A DNA stretch of 64,000 bases from Mesostigma viride (Eukaryota > Streptophyta > Mesostigmatophyceae > Mesostigmatales > Mesostigmataceae), in NCBI GenBank assembly GCA_009746045.1, contig RPFO01000744.1, positions 991,635 to 1,055,634 of the forward strand, in the 5' to 3' direction. Position numbers and translations under genes: made by a program. A model generated the notes under the pieces. The model had not been told where the DNA came from and did not search any database. It saw only the letters and a list, made by a program, of their open reading frames with translations. Below, piece after piece: positions 12,201 through 22,330 of the stretch (positions within the stretch are counted from its first letter, which is position 1; each line of letters begins with the position of its first letter).

Positions 12201-12527
12201 GTCCGCTGTTAGCGTGACCCCCTCGTCCCCCTGTGCAACAACCAGCTCATTGAAGAGGCGCTCATGGAGCACCTCTCCAGCTTGCATGGCAGCCAGCTGC
12301 TTTTCAGCAGTCATGTTGCGGGCCGCTGTCTTTTTGCGGTCCCGCTCTTGCTGTGCAAGACGGCGTGCCTCTACAAACTGGGCGGCGGCCTGTTCGACCG
12401 CCTGATTGAGTGGATTCATCTCAATCTCCCCATCAGAAACCCCTGGGGAGAGGGTGACCTCGTCATCAGACAGCTGAATGCTGCCGATGACGGGTCCTGG
12501 GACCTTCTTGGTCCGCATTTTGAACAT
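9234..12527 (-). CDS. pol: Copia polyprotein: integrase C-terminus, retropepsin, RT, RNase H
   Basis: 1097 residues, no stop. Order: acidic/coiled-coil N-terminus (to about 130); integrase C-terminal region (about 165-300, CSEICATLNLRP through KKYFPPLADVPGEE); linker; retropepsin-like domain (about 405-510, LAVDTQAQVSVIS and later NALLGEPFIS); copia RT (KLRLKFVLKHKA, TDIKRAFLRGD, catalytic box VWHGDDQ instead of YVDD); RNase H (CLMDSSMES, SNSAECRAVV, HTDSQS, LPDEENLADALTK). The integrase zinc finger and catalytic core are absent, apparently deleted near residue 160. Retropepsin lies after integrase, unlike canonical copia (gag-PR-INT-RT-RH), and its active site reads DTQA rather than DTGA. 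The related copy at 50.2-54.4 kb supports the gag-INT adjacency. Confidence 0.88.
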   Translation of the reverse strand: MFKMRTKKVPGPVIGSIQLSDDEVTLSPGVSDGEIEMNPLNQAVEQAAAQFVEARRLAQQERDRKKTAARNMTAEKQLAAMQAGEVLHERLFNELVVAQGDEGVTLTADQLNSLLLQLTKLQEKMQATETPALPAHTLPTPGTDLSQRVVGGAVSPRVLQGRVTKGALWCSEICATLNLRPVLHAPWGEILPIGLQAGVYPPEVLALYNTVRAKVADKLAEKDITHPRTVFQLGEQVLYFKETKHGKTGMWYGPCTVLRMTKKGKNMDIRSLETGRKHRVSSHRVKKYFPPLADVPGEESLNMDSLLNSGEQAEPPSIPTPGADDGTTTPSVIPPPLSEVRVTPQPGVSPSGQSSTRHEVPEQNKGNPAEFKSKLEKALAALHKAHKSKAKQASGLAKVSAVCSDYSQESCILAVDTQAQVSVISAQAIPGLQLAPSPWTQVQDFSGKTTLDVLGQVMIPILGIQTPFQVVEGYMGNALLGEPFISYPGVTITASQLRVTGVGAIPLDHYKIPLSQLVHGLDAYIKAINIKYGPGEIPDLEKKVHNQRPHPQSFGVGKWDLAMHSPHNYDALIQQCKTQKGFQKWIQAIRHQAREEWVLPNPKHPDYKPPVTPVWEIPEGAKKLRLKFVLKHKAQPVGSPIYHARPCVTELKGMSKLSKGELYTPGLQQTSLRILLSVFLHHLNAGQDYACKATDIKRAFLRGDPDKAQDVWKGQVYVVPTPAAWAHDIDEPYLLLNLGVEGLQSAPTIFRKSAEEVFKKLNATYDDLDPCLFAVPTPSGLLLFVWHGDDQLICGPRAEVDKFIQQVQQSYEIGKQTELGPEPLQFCGIMLALEEQQEQWVCTLSPPAQYLEECLELLDIPCIPAHMCATVKGKLGWLSAICAPHLAVVSRIDDTVLQTMKPKDLQKLLKAGPSLVIHPLNLMEDIHINCLMDSSMESRVITKMDAREAGVFFLTNKGDYMSMVSWYSRLHRRKAVGSNSAECRAVVSAVQHARSLQHILTWLQTQAGSKADVHAHLHTDSQSVISFLNKKSVTAAVHTDLDWVILKQETSYFSSWQHLPDEENLADALTKIPSLAATQYQLLCDAMNPYLSSQTNG

Positions 12528-12541
12528 GTATGCGTCCCTCT

Positions 12542-13015
12542 TCAGCTTCCTCTCGTACCCCCCGCTTTCTGAGCGGATGAGGGGACGATCGGCACCCCCG
12601 CTTGTTCTCCACCGCTTTTGGCTATTCCGCCCTCCTCCTGAGGAGGTTGGGACGGTGCCTTAGCGGGGAGGTCAGCGGGGCTTGCCTGAGGGCCGGGGGA
12701 CCGCATACTGCTTACGGATTTTTGCGAGCTAGCTGGGCTAGAAAAAACAGATTTTTCGGCCTGTTCGGCCAAGGAGGTTACCTGTTTTTGCAGGGCTGCC
12801 AGCTGCCGCTCTTGGGCGGCTGCCTTGACGCTTTGCTGAGCCATTGCTGTCGCTAGCTGCCTAGCCACTAGCTGTTCCTGCTCCGCCTGCGCCCTTCTTG
12901 CTTTTTTAATTTTCTTGGCCGCAGCCTTCTCCTCTACTGTTGGCACCGTCTGCCAGCCAGCATCATCTATCCGCTTCTTTTTGAATTTCAGGCCTGGCAT
13001 AATAGGATCTCCCAT
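12542..13015 (-). CDS. Copia first ORF, coiled-coil gag-like
   Basis: 157 residues starting MGDPIMPGLKFKKK just inside the 5' LTR. A Lys/Ala/Glu/Gln-rich stretch (about 28-85: AAAKKIKKARRAQAEQEQ, then QERQLAALQKQV) predicts a coiled coil. A Ser/Pro-rich tail ends KAGGTRGS. It lies 15 nt upstream of the long polyprotein in another frame, so the two were probably one reading separated by a frameshift. No zinc knuckle remains here, unlike the 51-52 kb relative. Its position fits a gag N-terminus. Confidence 0.6.
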   Translation of the reverse strand: MGDPIMPGLKFKKKRIDDAGWQTVPTVEEKAAAKKIKKARRAQAEQEQLVARQLATAMAQQSVKAAAQERQLAALQKQVTSLAEQAEKSVFSSPASSQKSVSSMRSPGPQASPADLPAKAPSQPPQEEGGIAKSGGEQAGVPIVPSSAQKAGGTRGS

Positions 13016-13046
13016 GATTTTGTCTATGGTAAACGACTTTAATTCA

Positions 13047-13489
13047 AGTTAATAAACGAGTGGACCTCTCAATGCTCAATGGCCTAACGCATGTGTTTAT
13101 TACAATAAATCACAAGCCCCGCACCCAACGTGCACAAGGGCATTTAGCATTGTCGACAAGCAACGCTCTGCCTGGCTGCCACGTCTGGAGCAGCCGACAG
13201 TGGCCGTTGGGCTCTGTGGTGCAGCCTGAGTGGCGCGACGCCACTGCTAGACTCTCAGGACCTTAGTCCAACATCCGACACCTCAATGTCAGTCCCGAGT
13301 GGGTACTGGCGACGCCGTACCGCCAATCCTACTTGGGTACTGGCGTCCGTCACCAGGACTCGGCTATCGAATAGTCTAGCCTGCCGAATCACATATAGCC
13401 GGGACTTCTGACCGAGCCTACACGTGCGAAACCCCAGAAAGCACATTGCTATCTGGTACTTAGCCTATGTCCACGACTAGAGGCTAACT
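13047..13489 (-). repeat. Copia 5' LTR
   Basis: Second copy of the 443-bp LTR. Sequence just inside on minus (TGAATTAAAG) does not match the initiator-Met PBS, so the primer tRNA is unknown. Confidence 0.92.
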
Positions 13490-16281
13490 ATGCATAGTCA
13501 CCCTCTCGACGAACTCGGCCACAAGCTGTTTCTCGTCACCCCCCGGCTCCTCTTAGCGCCGTTGGAGCGGGGCGTGCGTGGCGTACAGGGTGCGGTCATC
13601 GCTCGCTGCCGGCGGTTCCTCCTCGGGGATTGGGAAGGGCTGTGGGCGCTGCAGCCTCCGGCCTCCACCCGGGTGTCGGGGGCCGCCTCCTTTGCCCGGG
13701 TGGAGGCTGACGTCATGCGGTTGGTGAAGGTAGGTGAATTGAGCCGGGCCATGCAAAAGCTTGAACTGACCGCGTTGGCTCCCTCCACTCCCCCGATCGA
13801 CCCTGCAGGCTTTGCGCGACCTTCACCCCGACGAACCGGCCTTTGCGGTGCCCGCCCCGGCCACCCCCCCGCCCCCGCCTATTGTCCTGGACCTGGACAT
13901 CTTCACGGCTGTGCTGAAGGATCTGCCGAACGCCTCCTCCACCGGCCCCTCAGGCTGGCGCTACGAGCACCTCTCCGTGATGGCGGGCCATGGCGGGGCG
14001 ACCGCACTCTTTGAGGCTGCTGCCGACTTGGCCGCGGGGTCCCTGGCCCCCGCGGCGCGCCCTTGGCTGGCTGGGGCACGCCTCATTGCCCTCCTGAAAG
14101 ACGACGTCCCCCCGCCTGCTGGCCGCGTTCGTCCCATTGCTTGCGGCGAGGTCCTACGCAAGCTGGTGAGTAAGGTCATTTGTCGCCAAAAGGCCCCCGA
14201 GTTTCGCGCCTACTTCTGCCCCAACCGGAGTGATACTGAGGAGTCCGTCGCGGGCCAGCTTGGCGTCGCCACCAAAGGGGGCAGCGACATCATCGTGCAC
14301 ACAGTTCAGGCCTACCTCGAGACGCATCCGACCCATGTGGCGCTGAAGGTGGATTGCCACAATGCGTTCAATGCTGTCACCAAGGCTAGCATCTTTGAGG
14401 CCGTCGGCGAGGCGTTCCCTGACCTTCTTGCGTGGACAGCAGCCTGCTACGGCGAACCCACTCAACTCTCCTTCCTCATGGAGGATGGGACGTTCGCCGA
14501 CATCGCTTCCCGCACGGGAACCCAGCAAGGTGACCCCCTCGGCCCCTTTTACCTGTCTGCCCCGCTGCACAAGGCTCTCCAAGGTGTCCACGCTGCGCAC
14601 CCGGATGTCGTGCTCCTCGCCTATATGGACGATATCCATGCCCTTGGCCCGGCCGACGCTGTGGTTGCCGCCCTGGCTGCCCTTGAAGTGGCCATGGCGG
14701 CCATCAACCTTCGGCTCACCCTCCCCAAGTGTGCAGTCTTTTCGCCCCAGGGGGACTGCTCTGGCTTCCCCGCGGCTATCCCGGGGGCATTGGCGCGGGC
14801 GCGTGGTTTCTCGTGCCTGGGCGTCCCTGTGGGTGACCCTGACTACGTCGAAGAGGAGCTCCGGGCCACCGTGGAACAGCGCACCCATGTCCTCGAGACT
14901 TGGGCGCGCCTCAAGGACCCCCAGACCAAAGGGCTCCTCCTGTGGTTTTGCGCCCACCCGGCCGCGGGTGGTTCACTGGCTCCGTGGCGCTCCCCCCCAC
15001 TTGGTGCGGCTTGCCGCGGAAGGCCATGACGAGCGCATTCAGGCCGCCTTGCAGGTGCTCCTCCCCGGCCCTAGCCTGCCAGCTCACTCCATGCGCTTGG
15101 CCACCCTCCCCTGCCGCATGGGCGGGTGTGGGCTCACCCGCGCCGCCCGCCTCGCCCCCGCCGCCTTCCTTGGCTCTGTTGCTCAGGCCTGGGCGGAGAT
15201 CCGCCGGTTGGTCCCCAGCGCCGTCAGCGCCATGATTCCCGACTTGGTCACCCCATCCCCCTTCCCCTTTGTGCAGGCTGTGCAGGATTCTTACCTCGGG
15301 ATCCAGCAGGCTTGCGACCTCGTCCGCCCCGCTCAGGCCGTCCACCGTCGCCTGCCCCGGGGCACGCCCGGCGTGTCCACTGTCGTCAGTCCTAGTGTCT
15401 TCCCTGCCTGCGTTCATGAAAAACAACAAAAGACCTACGCGGGTATACTACACTGTGCCGACTGGATGGGTCTGCATGCGAGCTTGAACGATCAGGGGAA
15501 GGCTTGGCTTCACTCCGTTTCCCTTGAGGGGAGCGTGGGGTCCGCATTCCTGCGCGCCCTCCCCATGAGCCCTTTGTTCACACTGGTTCCGGCCCTTTAC
15601 GCCATCGCTCTCCGCCACCAGCTCTTTGCCCCGCAACCTCTCATCACGGCGGGTGCGTCCTGCGGCAGCTGCGGGCTTGCTCTGGATACTACTGGGACGC
15701 ACTACATCGCGTGCATGGGTGGCCAGCAGAACCAGAACTGGTTCCTCTATCTCCATACCGCTCTCCTCCGGGTGGTGTGTGCCATGGTTCGGTCGGTCTT
15801 TCCCCACTCCACCATCAAGTGCGAGGACGCGGATGGGGCCGCCCTCTACTGACCCAACCATCGCCCCGACATTACCGTGCTTGACTACGACGGGCAGGGT
15901 TGCCACCTGCTCATCGATGTCTCCGTGGCTCGGCCGCTTTCCGGTCGCCACATCCTCCGGGCGGCTGTGGATGCCGGCGCTGCTGCCGCTGTGGCTGAGC
16001 GCGACAAGTTTGCCTCCTACGGCAATGTGGGGCCCCACCGGGTCATCCCCTTTGTCCTTGAGGAGTTCGGGGCCATGGGCCCCAAGACAGCGGAGTTTTT
16101 CCACGAGTGCTGCCAGCGCCGTGAAGACCGCCTCGACCTCGAGGGTCAGACCGCCCCGTGGTCGGCCCGCACGTGGTCCTCGTATTGGCGGCAGCGTCTG
16201 TCACTCGCCCTCACTCGCACCGTGGCTGATGTGTTATTCCGCCGCACCCGGGCCGACTTTGTCGCGACCCATGCGGTCTAG
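13490..16281 (+). pseudogene. LINE polyprotein C-terminus: RT, zinc knuckle, REL endonuclease
   Basis: Continues the reading cut at 8425, starting HSHPLDELGHKLF. A frameshift near 13790 leads into RT (13812-15029): SSTGPSGWRYEHL, RPIACGEVLRKL, LKVDCHNAFNAV, the GTQQGDPLGPF motif and the catalytic AYMDD (near 14620). A second frameshift near 14955 continues into a thumb/linker. A knuckle CGSCGLALDTTGTHYIAC (about 15661-15714) precedes a TGA at 15850. The same frame then reads RPDITVLDYDG...LLIDVSV, the PD...D pattern of the R2-type restriction-like endonuclease, ending at 16281. Knuckle plus endonuclease after RT defines REL-class LINEs (R2, NeSL, RandI/Dualen). This copy cannot make an intact protein. 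Confidence 0.82.
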
Positions 16282-17004
16282 ATCCCTTCCAGGCCTGCAT
16301 GGTGGGCCGGCAGCGCTGTTGCTGCGTGTAGTTTTGTGATGTATAGTTAGTTGTACCTTGTGCCGCTGGCGTGATCCTTGGATGTCTGTGTCAGATTACT
16401 ATTAATTTCTTCAGGGTTATTCTCCCAGTTATCGGGTTTTTCCTTATGTTGCATGCCTATCTCACCTCCGTAATCTATCATTCTCAATGAATATATAATT
16501 GAAGGCTTCAGCATCATTGTCGAGCACCGTGGTGGTAGCCAAGCCTCCAATAACGATCATGGACCTAACCTTGGCAAGTATTTGCTTCTTATTTCATTCT
16601 TTGGACTGAGCTAGCTTTGAGCTAGCTTTACACCTGCTATTTGGCCTGCACCATGGTCCATGGCTGCCAGTTACATTTTGTGCCCCCCCCCGGCAGGCTG
16701 CAGGGTCTAGGATAGCAAGGGTGTAACGTAGACATGTTGTGGGCACCCTGGCTGGGTGCATTTTCAGGACCAGCCATGACCTGGCCCTGCCTTCTTTCTG
16801 GGCATAGTGTTGACTTGAGTGCTTGTTGGTCACTCGCGTAGCGACCCCCCTGCATTCATAAATCGTAAACCATTATACAATGAGCATATTTCATGGATGT
16901 TAAGCATTGCTACTCTTGAACATATCATAAATGAACATGGTTCCATGCCGTGCCCATGGATGTGTTGAAATGTGTGAGTTATTACAAATGGTATCCATGC
17001 TTAA
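16282..17004 (+). other. LINE 3' region, no gene seen
   Basis: Lower-GC sequence after the endonuclease stop, with only short open frames. It runs to the second copy of the 22-bp direct repeat; no poly-A or simple tail. Confidence 0.5.
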
Positions 17005-17038
17005 AAATGTCCTCATATGAGGACATTTTCTTGGTGAT

Positions 17039-18533
17039 TAGACACTGGACGACTTGGAAAAGCTGCCCGTACCCGAAGGCAACACGGACAGCTTTAAGAT
17101 AACGTCCGACTTGGAGCGCATCGTCAGTAGGTTCACGGTGACCGAACCCGAGGCGCAGGCAGCCATTGCCGCGCACCCGCAGCAGATGAACGGACTCCCC
17201 TGCAAGTTCCAAGACGGGTTCCTGTACGTGATGATGGGACCCGGGGATCAATGGCGGCTGTATATACCGCCCATCGCTAGAGCCGCGCTCTTGCATGAGC
17301 TCCACGGCTCTCCCTTGGGAGGTCATCAGGGCACCCATCGGGTCCTAAGCCACCTGCGACGGCTATTCTTCTGGCCTGGCATGAAGCAGGAGGCACTGGA
17401 AGATGTGCGCTCATGCCATTCGTGCCAATTGATGAAGCCGCGCAACACCGGGTCGCAGGCCACCCCCCACTCATCACCTGATCCGCTGCAACCTTGGGAT
17501 AGCCTGATGATGGACTTTGTTGGTCCATTCAAAAGGACCCCGTCGGGTAACGAGCAGATTTTGGTGTTCCTCGATCGGTTGACCCGCAGGTGCCATCTGG
17601 TGCCTTGTCCCCTGACACTCACCGCGCAGGATTGCGTCCGACTAGAGCTACCTAGACAATGTCTTCAAGTACCATGGGCTGAGTCGCCAGTTTATCTCCG
17701 ACCGCGACAAGCTGTTCACTGCCACGTTTTGGCAAGAGTTCTTCGGACCCCTGGGCACCAAGGTCTCCCTCGGGACCGCATACCACAGCTCCTCTACGAA
17801 TCTGGTAGAACGACTTAACCGGGTAGTGGAGGAGACCATGCGCCACTACATCAAGGGGCGAGGCGACAACTGGGATGAGTTCACTGGGTTTGTCGAGTTT
17901 GCCCTTAACAACTCGTCCCAGGCTGCCCACGGCTATACGCCATTTTTCCTGGACACAGGACAGCACCCCCTCACCCCAGCCGAAATGCTGGCCAGCCATG
18001 CAGATGCCCAGCAAGGACGCAATCATACGCACGACGGTGCGAGGTGTGAGGGAGATGCTTGAGCACATGAAGCAGGCACAGGAAAGTGCGGTTTTGGGAT
18101 ACCAAGCCACACGAGACAAACGCCTGGCGCGCTTGAGAGCCGCGATTGATGCTCGCACGCCCGCGATGGAAATCGGGGACTTGGTCCTCGTGGAGGGTCC
18201 TCAACTAGGTCGTTTCGCCTAGAAGGTGGAGGATCGAAGGGCTTAAGACCAAGTTGAAGCCAATCTTCCTCGGCCCGTACCCGGTGGTGGACAAGTTCAA
18301 GGACTCCATGTTCCGGGTAGACGTGCCCTCCACTTGGCAGGTGCAGAATAACACGTTCCACAGTGACCAATTAAAACTGTACCACAAGAGCACGTTCCCG
18401 GGTAGGGTAGACGCCCCTGCGCCGCTAGAACACAACCGAGAGACGGGAGAGGTAGAGAATGCTCAAGGTGGAGGCCATTGTGGGCCACCGCGATCAGAAG
18501 CGAGGTAGGGGCATGGTGCGCAAGTACCGCGTA
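17039..18533 (+). pseudogene. Gypsy integrase, GPY/F and start of chromodomain
   Basis: Integrase zinc finger (about 17290-17450): HELHGSPLGGHQGTHRVL, then CHSCQLMK, the H-H-C-C set. Catalytic core: MMDFVGPF (first Asp), after a frameshift near 17645 FISDRDKLF (second Asp), and NLVERLNRVVEE (Glu), so all three acidic residues are present. A GPY/F module follows at 18254-18400 (FLGPYPVVDKF, FHSDQLKLYHKS). Then a chromodomain starts, VEAIVGHRDQKRGRGMVRKY then RVQ, and is cut by the pogo insertion at the TA 18532-18533. Sequence after the right-hand TA (38253) resumes WKFSLSEADP in the same frame. The chromodomain targets chromovirus integration. At least three single-base frameshifts. Confidence 0.87.
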
Positions 18534-18573
18534 CAGTACCAACCCGCGGTAACGCAACTAGTTACGCAACAAA
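18534..18573 (+). repeat. Pogo-like left TIR
   Basis: 40-bp perfect inverted match to 38213-38252; starts CAGTACCAACCCGCGG after TA. The CAGT start is common in Tc1/pogo ends. Confidence 0.93.
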
Positions 18574-19354
18574 TCAAAAAAAATTAAATGACGTATTTAT
18601 ATGAAGGAAGTGTAGGGCTATCCAACGCCACCTTCCGTTGCGTAAAAGCTTATGTCTACAGAAAGATACGGGGTCAGGAAGAATCGCCATAGCCAGTTCC
18701 GCAAGTGGCACTCACCGATTTTGCGGTTCCGCAACGAGGGAGAAACGCAACAAACATGGGGTACCCTCGATGTAGGGGCCAATAATGAACTGACGCGTTG
18801 CGGTTAAAAAGGATGCGGCGGAAGTCAGAAGTCTGAAATTCGATCCTCAGTTATTTACGTCTGGCTTCCTCGTATTTACGAAAGGTGCGTAAGGGCTGCC
18901 ACCGGTACGTACAGCCGCCATGCCATATCGACGTGTTAAAATTTGGCATACACGCCAAAATTAATTTTGCCCGACAGGCTCATGAAATATAATGTGTTCG
19001 CTTGGACTGTTTATATGTACTGAAAGCATAGCATCATTGACGATGGCTTGTGCGAAATTCGCACATTATGTACAGTAAAGTATAAATCGTGGACGTGCAT
19101 AACGTGTACCAAAAAATGTGGACGCGGTGTATGTCATTCATCGTGAACGTGTACCCTCGTCCGGCGCACGCATTACATACACGTGTACGTAAGACAGGAC
19201 AACAGATATCTATGTATGAACTATCTCCTTATCTTAGCTTCTAATTTAATTTATAGAAGTGGGGATAAACAGTGTGCAGCGCATGCCTTTCACGTACTTA
19301 AATACATGTCTACCCTTAGGCGCTCTTATCTGACACTTTTCCGCATAATATGAT
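18574..19354. other. Pogo left subterminal region, no gene
   Basis: Repeated GTTGCG/CGCAAC words (near 18638, 18697, 18731, 18744, 18797) resemble the TIR interior. AT-rich beyond 18950. Only short open frames. Confidence 0.55.
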
Positions 19355-20085
19355 AACTGCCTGTACATGTAAGTGGGTGCACACGGGTGTAGTACACTCC
19401 GGGTGTACACGGGTGTACACGCCGGGTGCACTTCGGTCTACTGCCACACGCTAAGGCGCTTTTGTATGCACTGTATGTGGTGGCGTGATCCACAACGTCG
19501 TTGTGGGTCACGCTACACTTCGGCCCACCGCCACGCCTAAGTGTCGGCGCTTGCATACTGTACATATGTTATGTAGTGGCGTGATCCACAACGTCGTTGT
19601 GGGTCACGCTACACTTCGGCCCACCGCCACGCTCAAGTGTCGGCGCTTGCATACTGTACATATGTTATGTAGTGGCGTGATCCACAACGTCGTTGTGGGT
19701 CACGCCACTACATACAGTGCATACAGTGCCTTAGCGTGTGGCAGTAGACCGAAGTGCACCCGGCGTGTACACCCGTGTACACCCGGAGTGTACACCCGTG
19801 TGCACCCGGGAGTGCAGACCGAAGTGGAGCGTGACCCACAACGACGTTGTGGGTCACGCTACACTTCGGCCCACCGCCACGCTCAAGTGTCGGCGCTTGC
19901 ATACTGTACATATGTTATGTAGTGGCGTGATCCACAACGTCGTTGTGGGTCACGCCACTACATACAGTGCATACAGTGCCTTAGCGTGTGGCAGTAGACC
20001 GAAGTGCACCCGGCGTGTACACCCGTGTACACCCGGAGTGTACACCCGTGTGCACCCACTTACACTTGTACATGTACAGGCAGTG
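19355..20085. repeat. Compound inverted-repeat block, GTGTACACCCGG family
   Basis: Outer arms are inverted: CTGCCTGTACATGTAAGTGG on the left, its complement with a short extra on the right. Inside are several near-perfect hairpins built on GCGTGACCCACAACG plus its complement (for example near 19486, 19572, 19678, 19829), and direct copies of ACACTTCGGCCCACCGCCAC. Related copies lie at 31376-31697 and 35423-35560, all inside the pogo-like element. Open frames over it are shadows. Confidence 0.85.
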
Positions 20086-20206
20086 CCGAGCGCCGAGCAG
20101 CCGACTTTCAGGTGAACCGCCCAAAGCAATTGAACATAATGCATGGAGCGATAATGTACGCCCAAAACCAAAACCTAGAGGAAGCATTTTCGCGCACAAG
20201 CGCGAA

Positions 20207-20214
20207 TATATAAA
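20207..20214 (+). promoter_or_regulatory. TATA-like box upstream of oxygenase gene
   Basis: TATATAAA about 110 bp before the ATG at 20325, in an otherwise non-coding AT-rich leader. Inferred from position only. Confidence 0.35.
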
Positions 20215-20324
20215 ACATCAAATATTTACTGATACTGCATTCATTATCTACTTAGTCATACCACAAAAAAAAAAAATACCACGCGGGTTGTCAGACAGAC
20301 ATACCAGTACATACATTGTACATA

Positions 20325-20426
20325 ATGGCGTCTGTAGAGCCACCAGATCCTGCGAAGGAGCTAAATCGCAAACTCAATGCCAACGCCCGGCGAGCTACGT
20401 ACGTGGCTAAGCGGATTAAAGAAATG
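20325..20426 (+). pseudogene. 2OG/Fe(II) oxygenase gene, 5' piece
   Basis: First 34 codons, starting MASVEPPDPAKELNRKLNA and ending RIKEM, interrupted by the copia LTR at 20427. The reading resumes at 24982 after the second AAATG target copy, giving KEM then GKDAW without a frame change. The ATG is the first in its frame after the TATA-like box. Before the insertion the gene was a single uninterrupted ORF of 322 codons. The segment is hydrophilic and probably helical, with no signal peptide. Confidence 0.75.
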
Positions 20427-21256
20427 TGTTTGGATTGGGAGAGGAGACTAATGGGTTTTACACAATGCCTTGTGCTTGGCCTTGCTACCCACACACCTTG
20501 CAGGTGCTGAAAGAAAGAGAGGTTGAAGACAATTTACGTGGAAGAATAAATGGCTTTATTAGAATATAATAGTTGGAGAAGAGCTTGAATGGAGGTTGAA
20601 TGGAGGTCGAATGGAGGTCGAATGGAGGTACCTGCCCTTAGGGGGCAGTTTCCTTTTATAACTTTTAGGCTAGGAAGGATGACATCAGCAATGACATCAT
20701 CACAGAAGCTTGTAGAAACATCCTAGCATATTCCTAGCATATTCCCAGCATATTCTCAGTATATTCCAGGAATATTCCTGGCATATTCTTAGAACATTCC
20801 TAGAACATTCTAGACATGATCCAATGAGCTGGCATAATAGCTAGATGCCAAGTGTCTACGTAATAATGTGCCACATAACATGATTAATAAAGTGACACAT
20901 CTCTTCTCCTTGGAGTGACAAGTGTCATGCAATGAGTCTACCCACTTGTCATCATGTAAGTCATAACATGTGTCATCATGAGCTTCCAACACTTGTCAGC
21001 TCATGGACCAAACACTTGTCCAATAGGCCATAGCACCACTTGTCAATCAAATACGTGATGCTACTAGGCTGACTCAGGTTACAAGTCATCCATGTCCAAG
21101 TATAGGACTATGGCACATGAATATTGATCAGCTCATTGAGCCTGTTCCATCTAGCTCATCATAGCTATCAAATTCCCAGTCCATATGGAATAAATCCAAC
21201 AAGAAATAAATCAGGCTGGGATATATTGTGGCCAGGTGGATATAATATCCCTAACA
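20427..21256 (-). repeat. TR-GAG copia 3' LTR
   Basis: 830 bp; contains short ATTCC(T/C)AGCATATTCC repeats (about 20700-20810). Near-identical to 24149-24976. Confidence 0.93.
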
Positions 21257-22330
21257 CCCCCCTTAGCCACATGGGCACAAAGCAAAAGATGACTGGGTAG
21301 GTGGAATCTCAACACCCCCCTTAACCACATGCTCGTAGCATGCCGTCCAGTTGCTAGCATGGTGCAACTGAAAATGAAGATGCCGTCCTCGTGAAACGCT
21401 TGAAGCTCCAACATGCGGTCATGAGCCGCACTACCGCCACTGATCCGTCCCCCCCGGCAACGCGAATGAGTGTCCTACCATAGCAGCAACGCACTAGCTG
21501 CCCATCCTGGATGGCTGATACCCAACCCTTAGTTGGAAAAAGTGCTCTAGATGCTACATTCCCCCCTCACTCAAAGCGGCTGCCCATGGACACAATAGGG
21601 GCACACAGTCCCACACATATAATACGGCAACACATGCCAACAAAGAAAGTCCCTATGAGCTAACCCAAACGGTATAGAGGTAGGGTAACGGCAACAACAC
21701 GTGCTGTACACACACGGAGCAACATAACATACGCCATCTCACAAATAAATGACACCAACATCACGTTTTACGCCAAATAAACGGGGTGAGCAAACAAACA
21801 TATTGGCAACAAATGCCACACAAACAAGGTACAATACAACCTTCAACACAAAACACAGTGGCCATAACAGATAAACACGCTTCATAGCAAAGAAAACAGG
21901 ACGTGCAAAACATTACCGCCACAAAGGCGAACACAAGTAACGATTACTTGGTCACGATTCACAAATCAGTGCCCGAGAGTAAACATTACGTCCGACATTA
22001 CAGGCTATGCCGAAATGCACAGCCGAATTCGACACAAAGGACGTAAGCATTTGCATACAAGCAATGCTCTCAGCACAAAACAAAATAACACACGCGTCAC
22101 AGGCACTTTAACTTACGAAAACAAGTCGTAGACGACGATACAACGGCGCTTCACTACGCCGCAGACAGTGCCACAAATAGCGTGCAAAAACTCTGGATAT
22201 ACACTCCAGGTACGTAGAAAACGTCTCGTGGGAACAATACCAAAATGCGTGGGCCATTGCCACTGAACGCATGGCAAAATAAACACATAATTGCTGGAAG
22301 AACACAAAGAAAGAACCAGAAAACGCACGC
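21257..22330 (-). other. Non-coding interior of copia element
   Basis: Purine tract at the LTR edge, then AC-rich sequence with no convincing ORF and no integrase or RT motif in any frame. It takes the place of the missing pol domains. Confidence 0.55.

Larger units (their letters stand above)
8426..13489 (-). mobile_element. Ty1/copia-like retrotransposon with AGTTA...TAACT LTRs
   Basis: Identical-looking 443-bp LTRs (8426-8868, 13047-13489) begin AGTTAATAAACG and end GGCTAACT on plus. The element is flanked by ATGCA on both sides (8421-8425, 13490-13494), a 5-bp TSD. Removing element and one TSD rejoins the LINE ORF in frame (LARM then HSHPLDELGHK). Coding is on the minus strand: a coiled-coil gag-like ORF and a 1097-residue polyprotein. 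The LTR ends are not TG...CA. Apparently identical LTRs and an open pol argue for a very recent insertion, although part of gag and the integrase core are missing. Confidence 0.9.
5253..17004 (+). mobile_element. REL-endonuclease LINE with RING and C2H2 fingers
   Basis: Bounded by a 22-bp direct repeat with one mismatch (5231-5252 and 17005-17026; core ATGTCCTCA...TGAGGACAT), read as its TSD. Without the nested copia element it is about 6.7 kb. On the plus strand it encodes an N-terminal region, RING-H2, two C2H2 fingers, RT, a CCHC-like knuckle and an R2-type restriction-like endonuclease. There is no poly-A tail. The TSD is itself nearly palindromic, so direct and inverted readings are both possible; the coding orientation and rejoined gypsy reading favour a LINE TSD. 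At least four frameshifts and one stop make this copy inactive. Confidence 0.75.
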
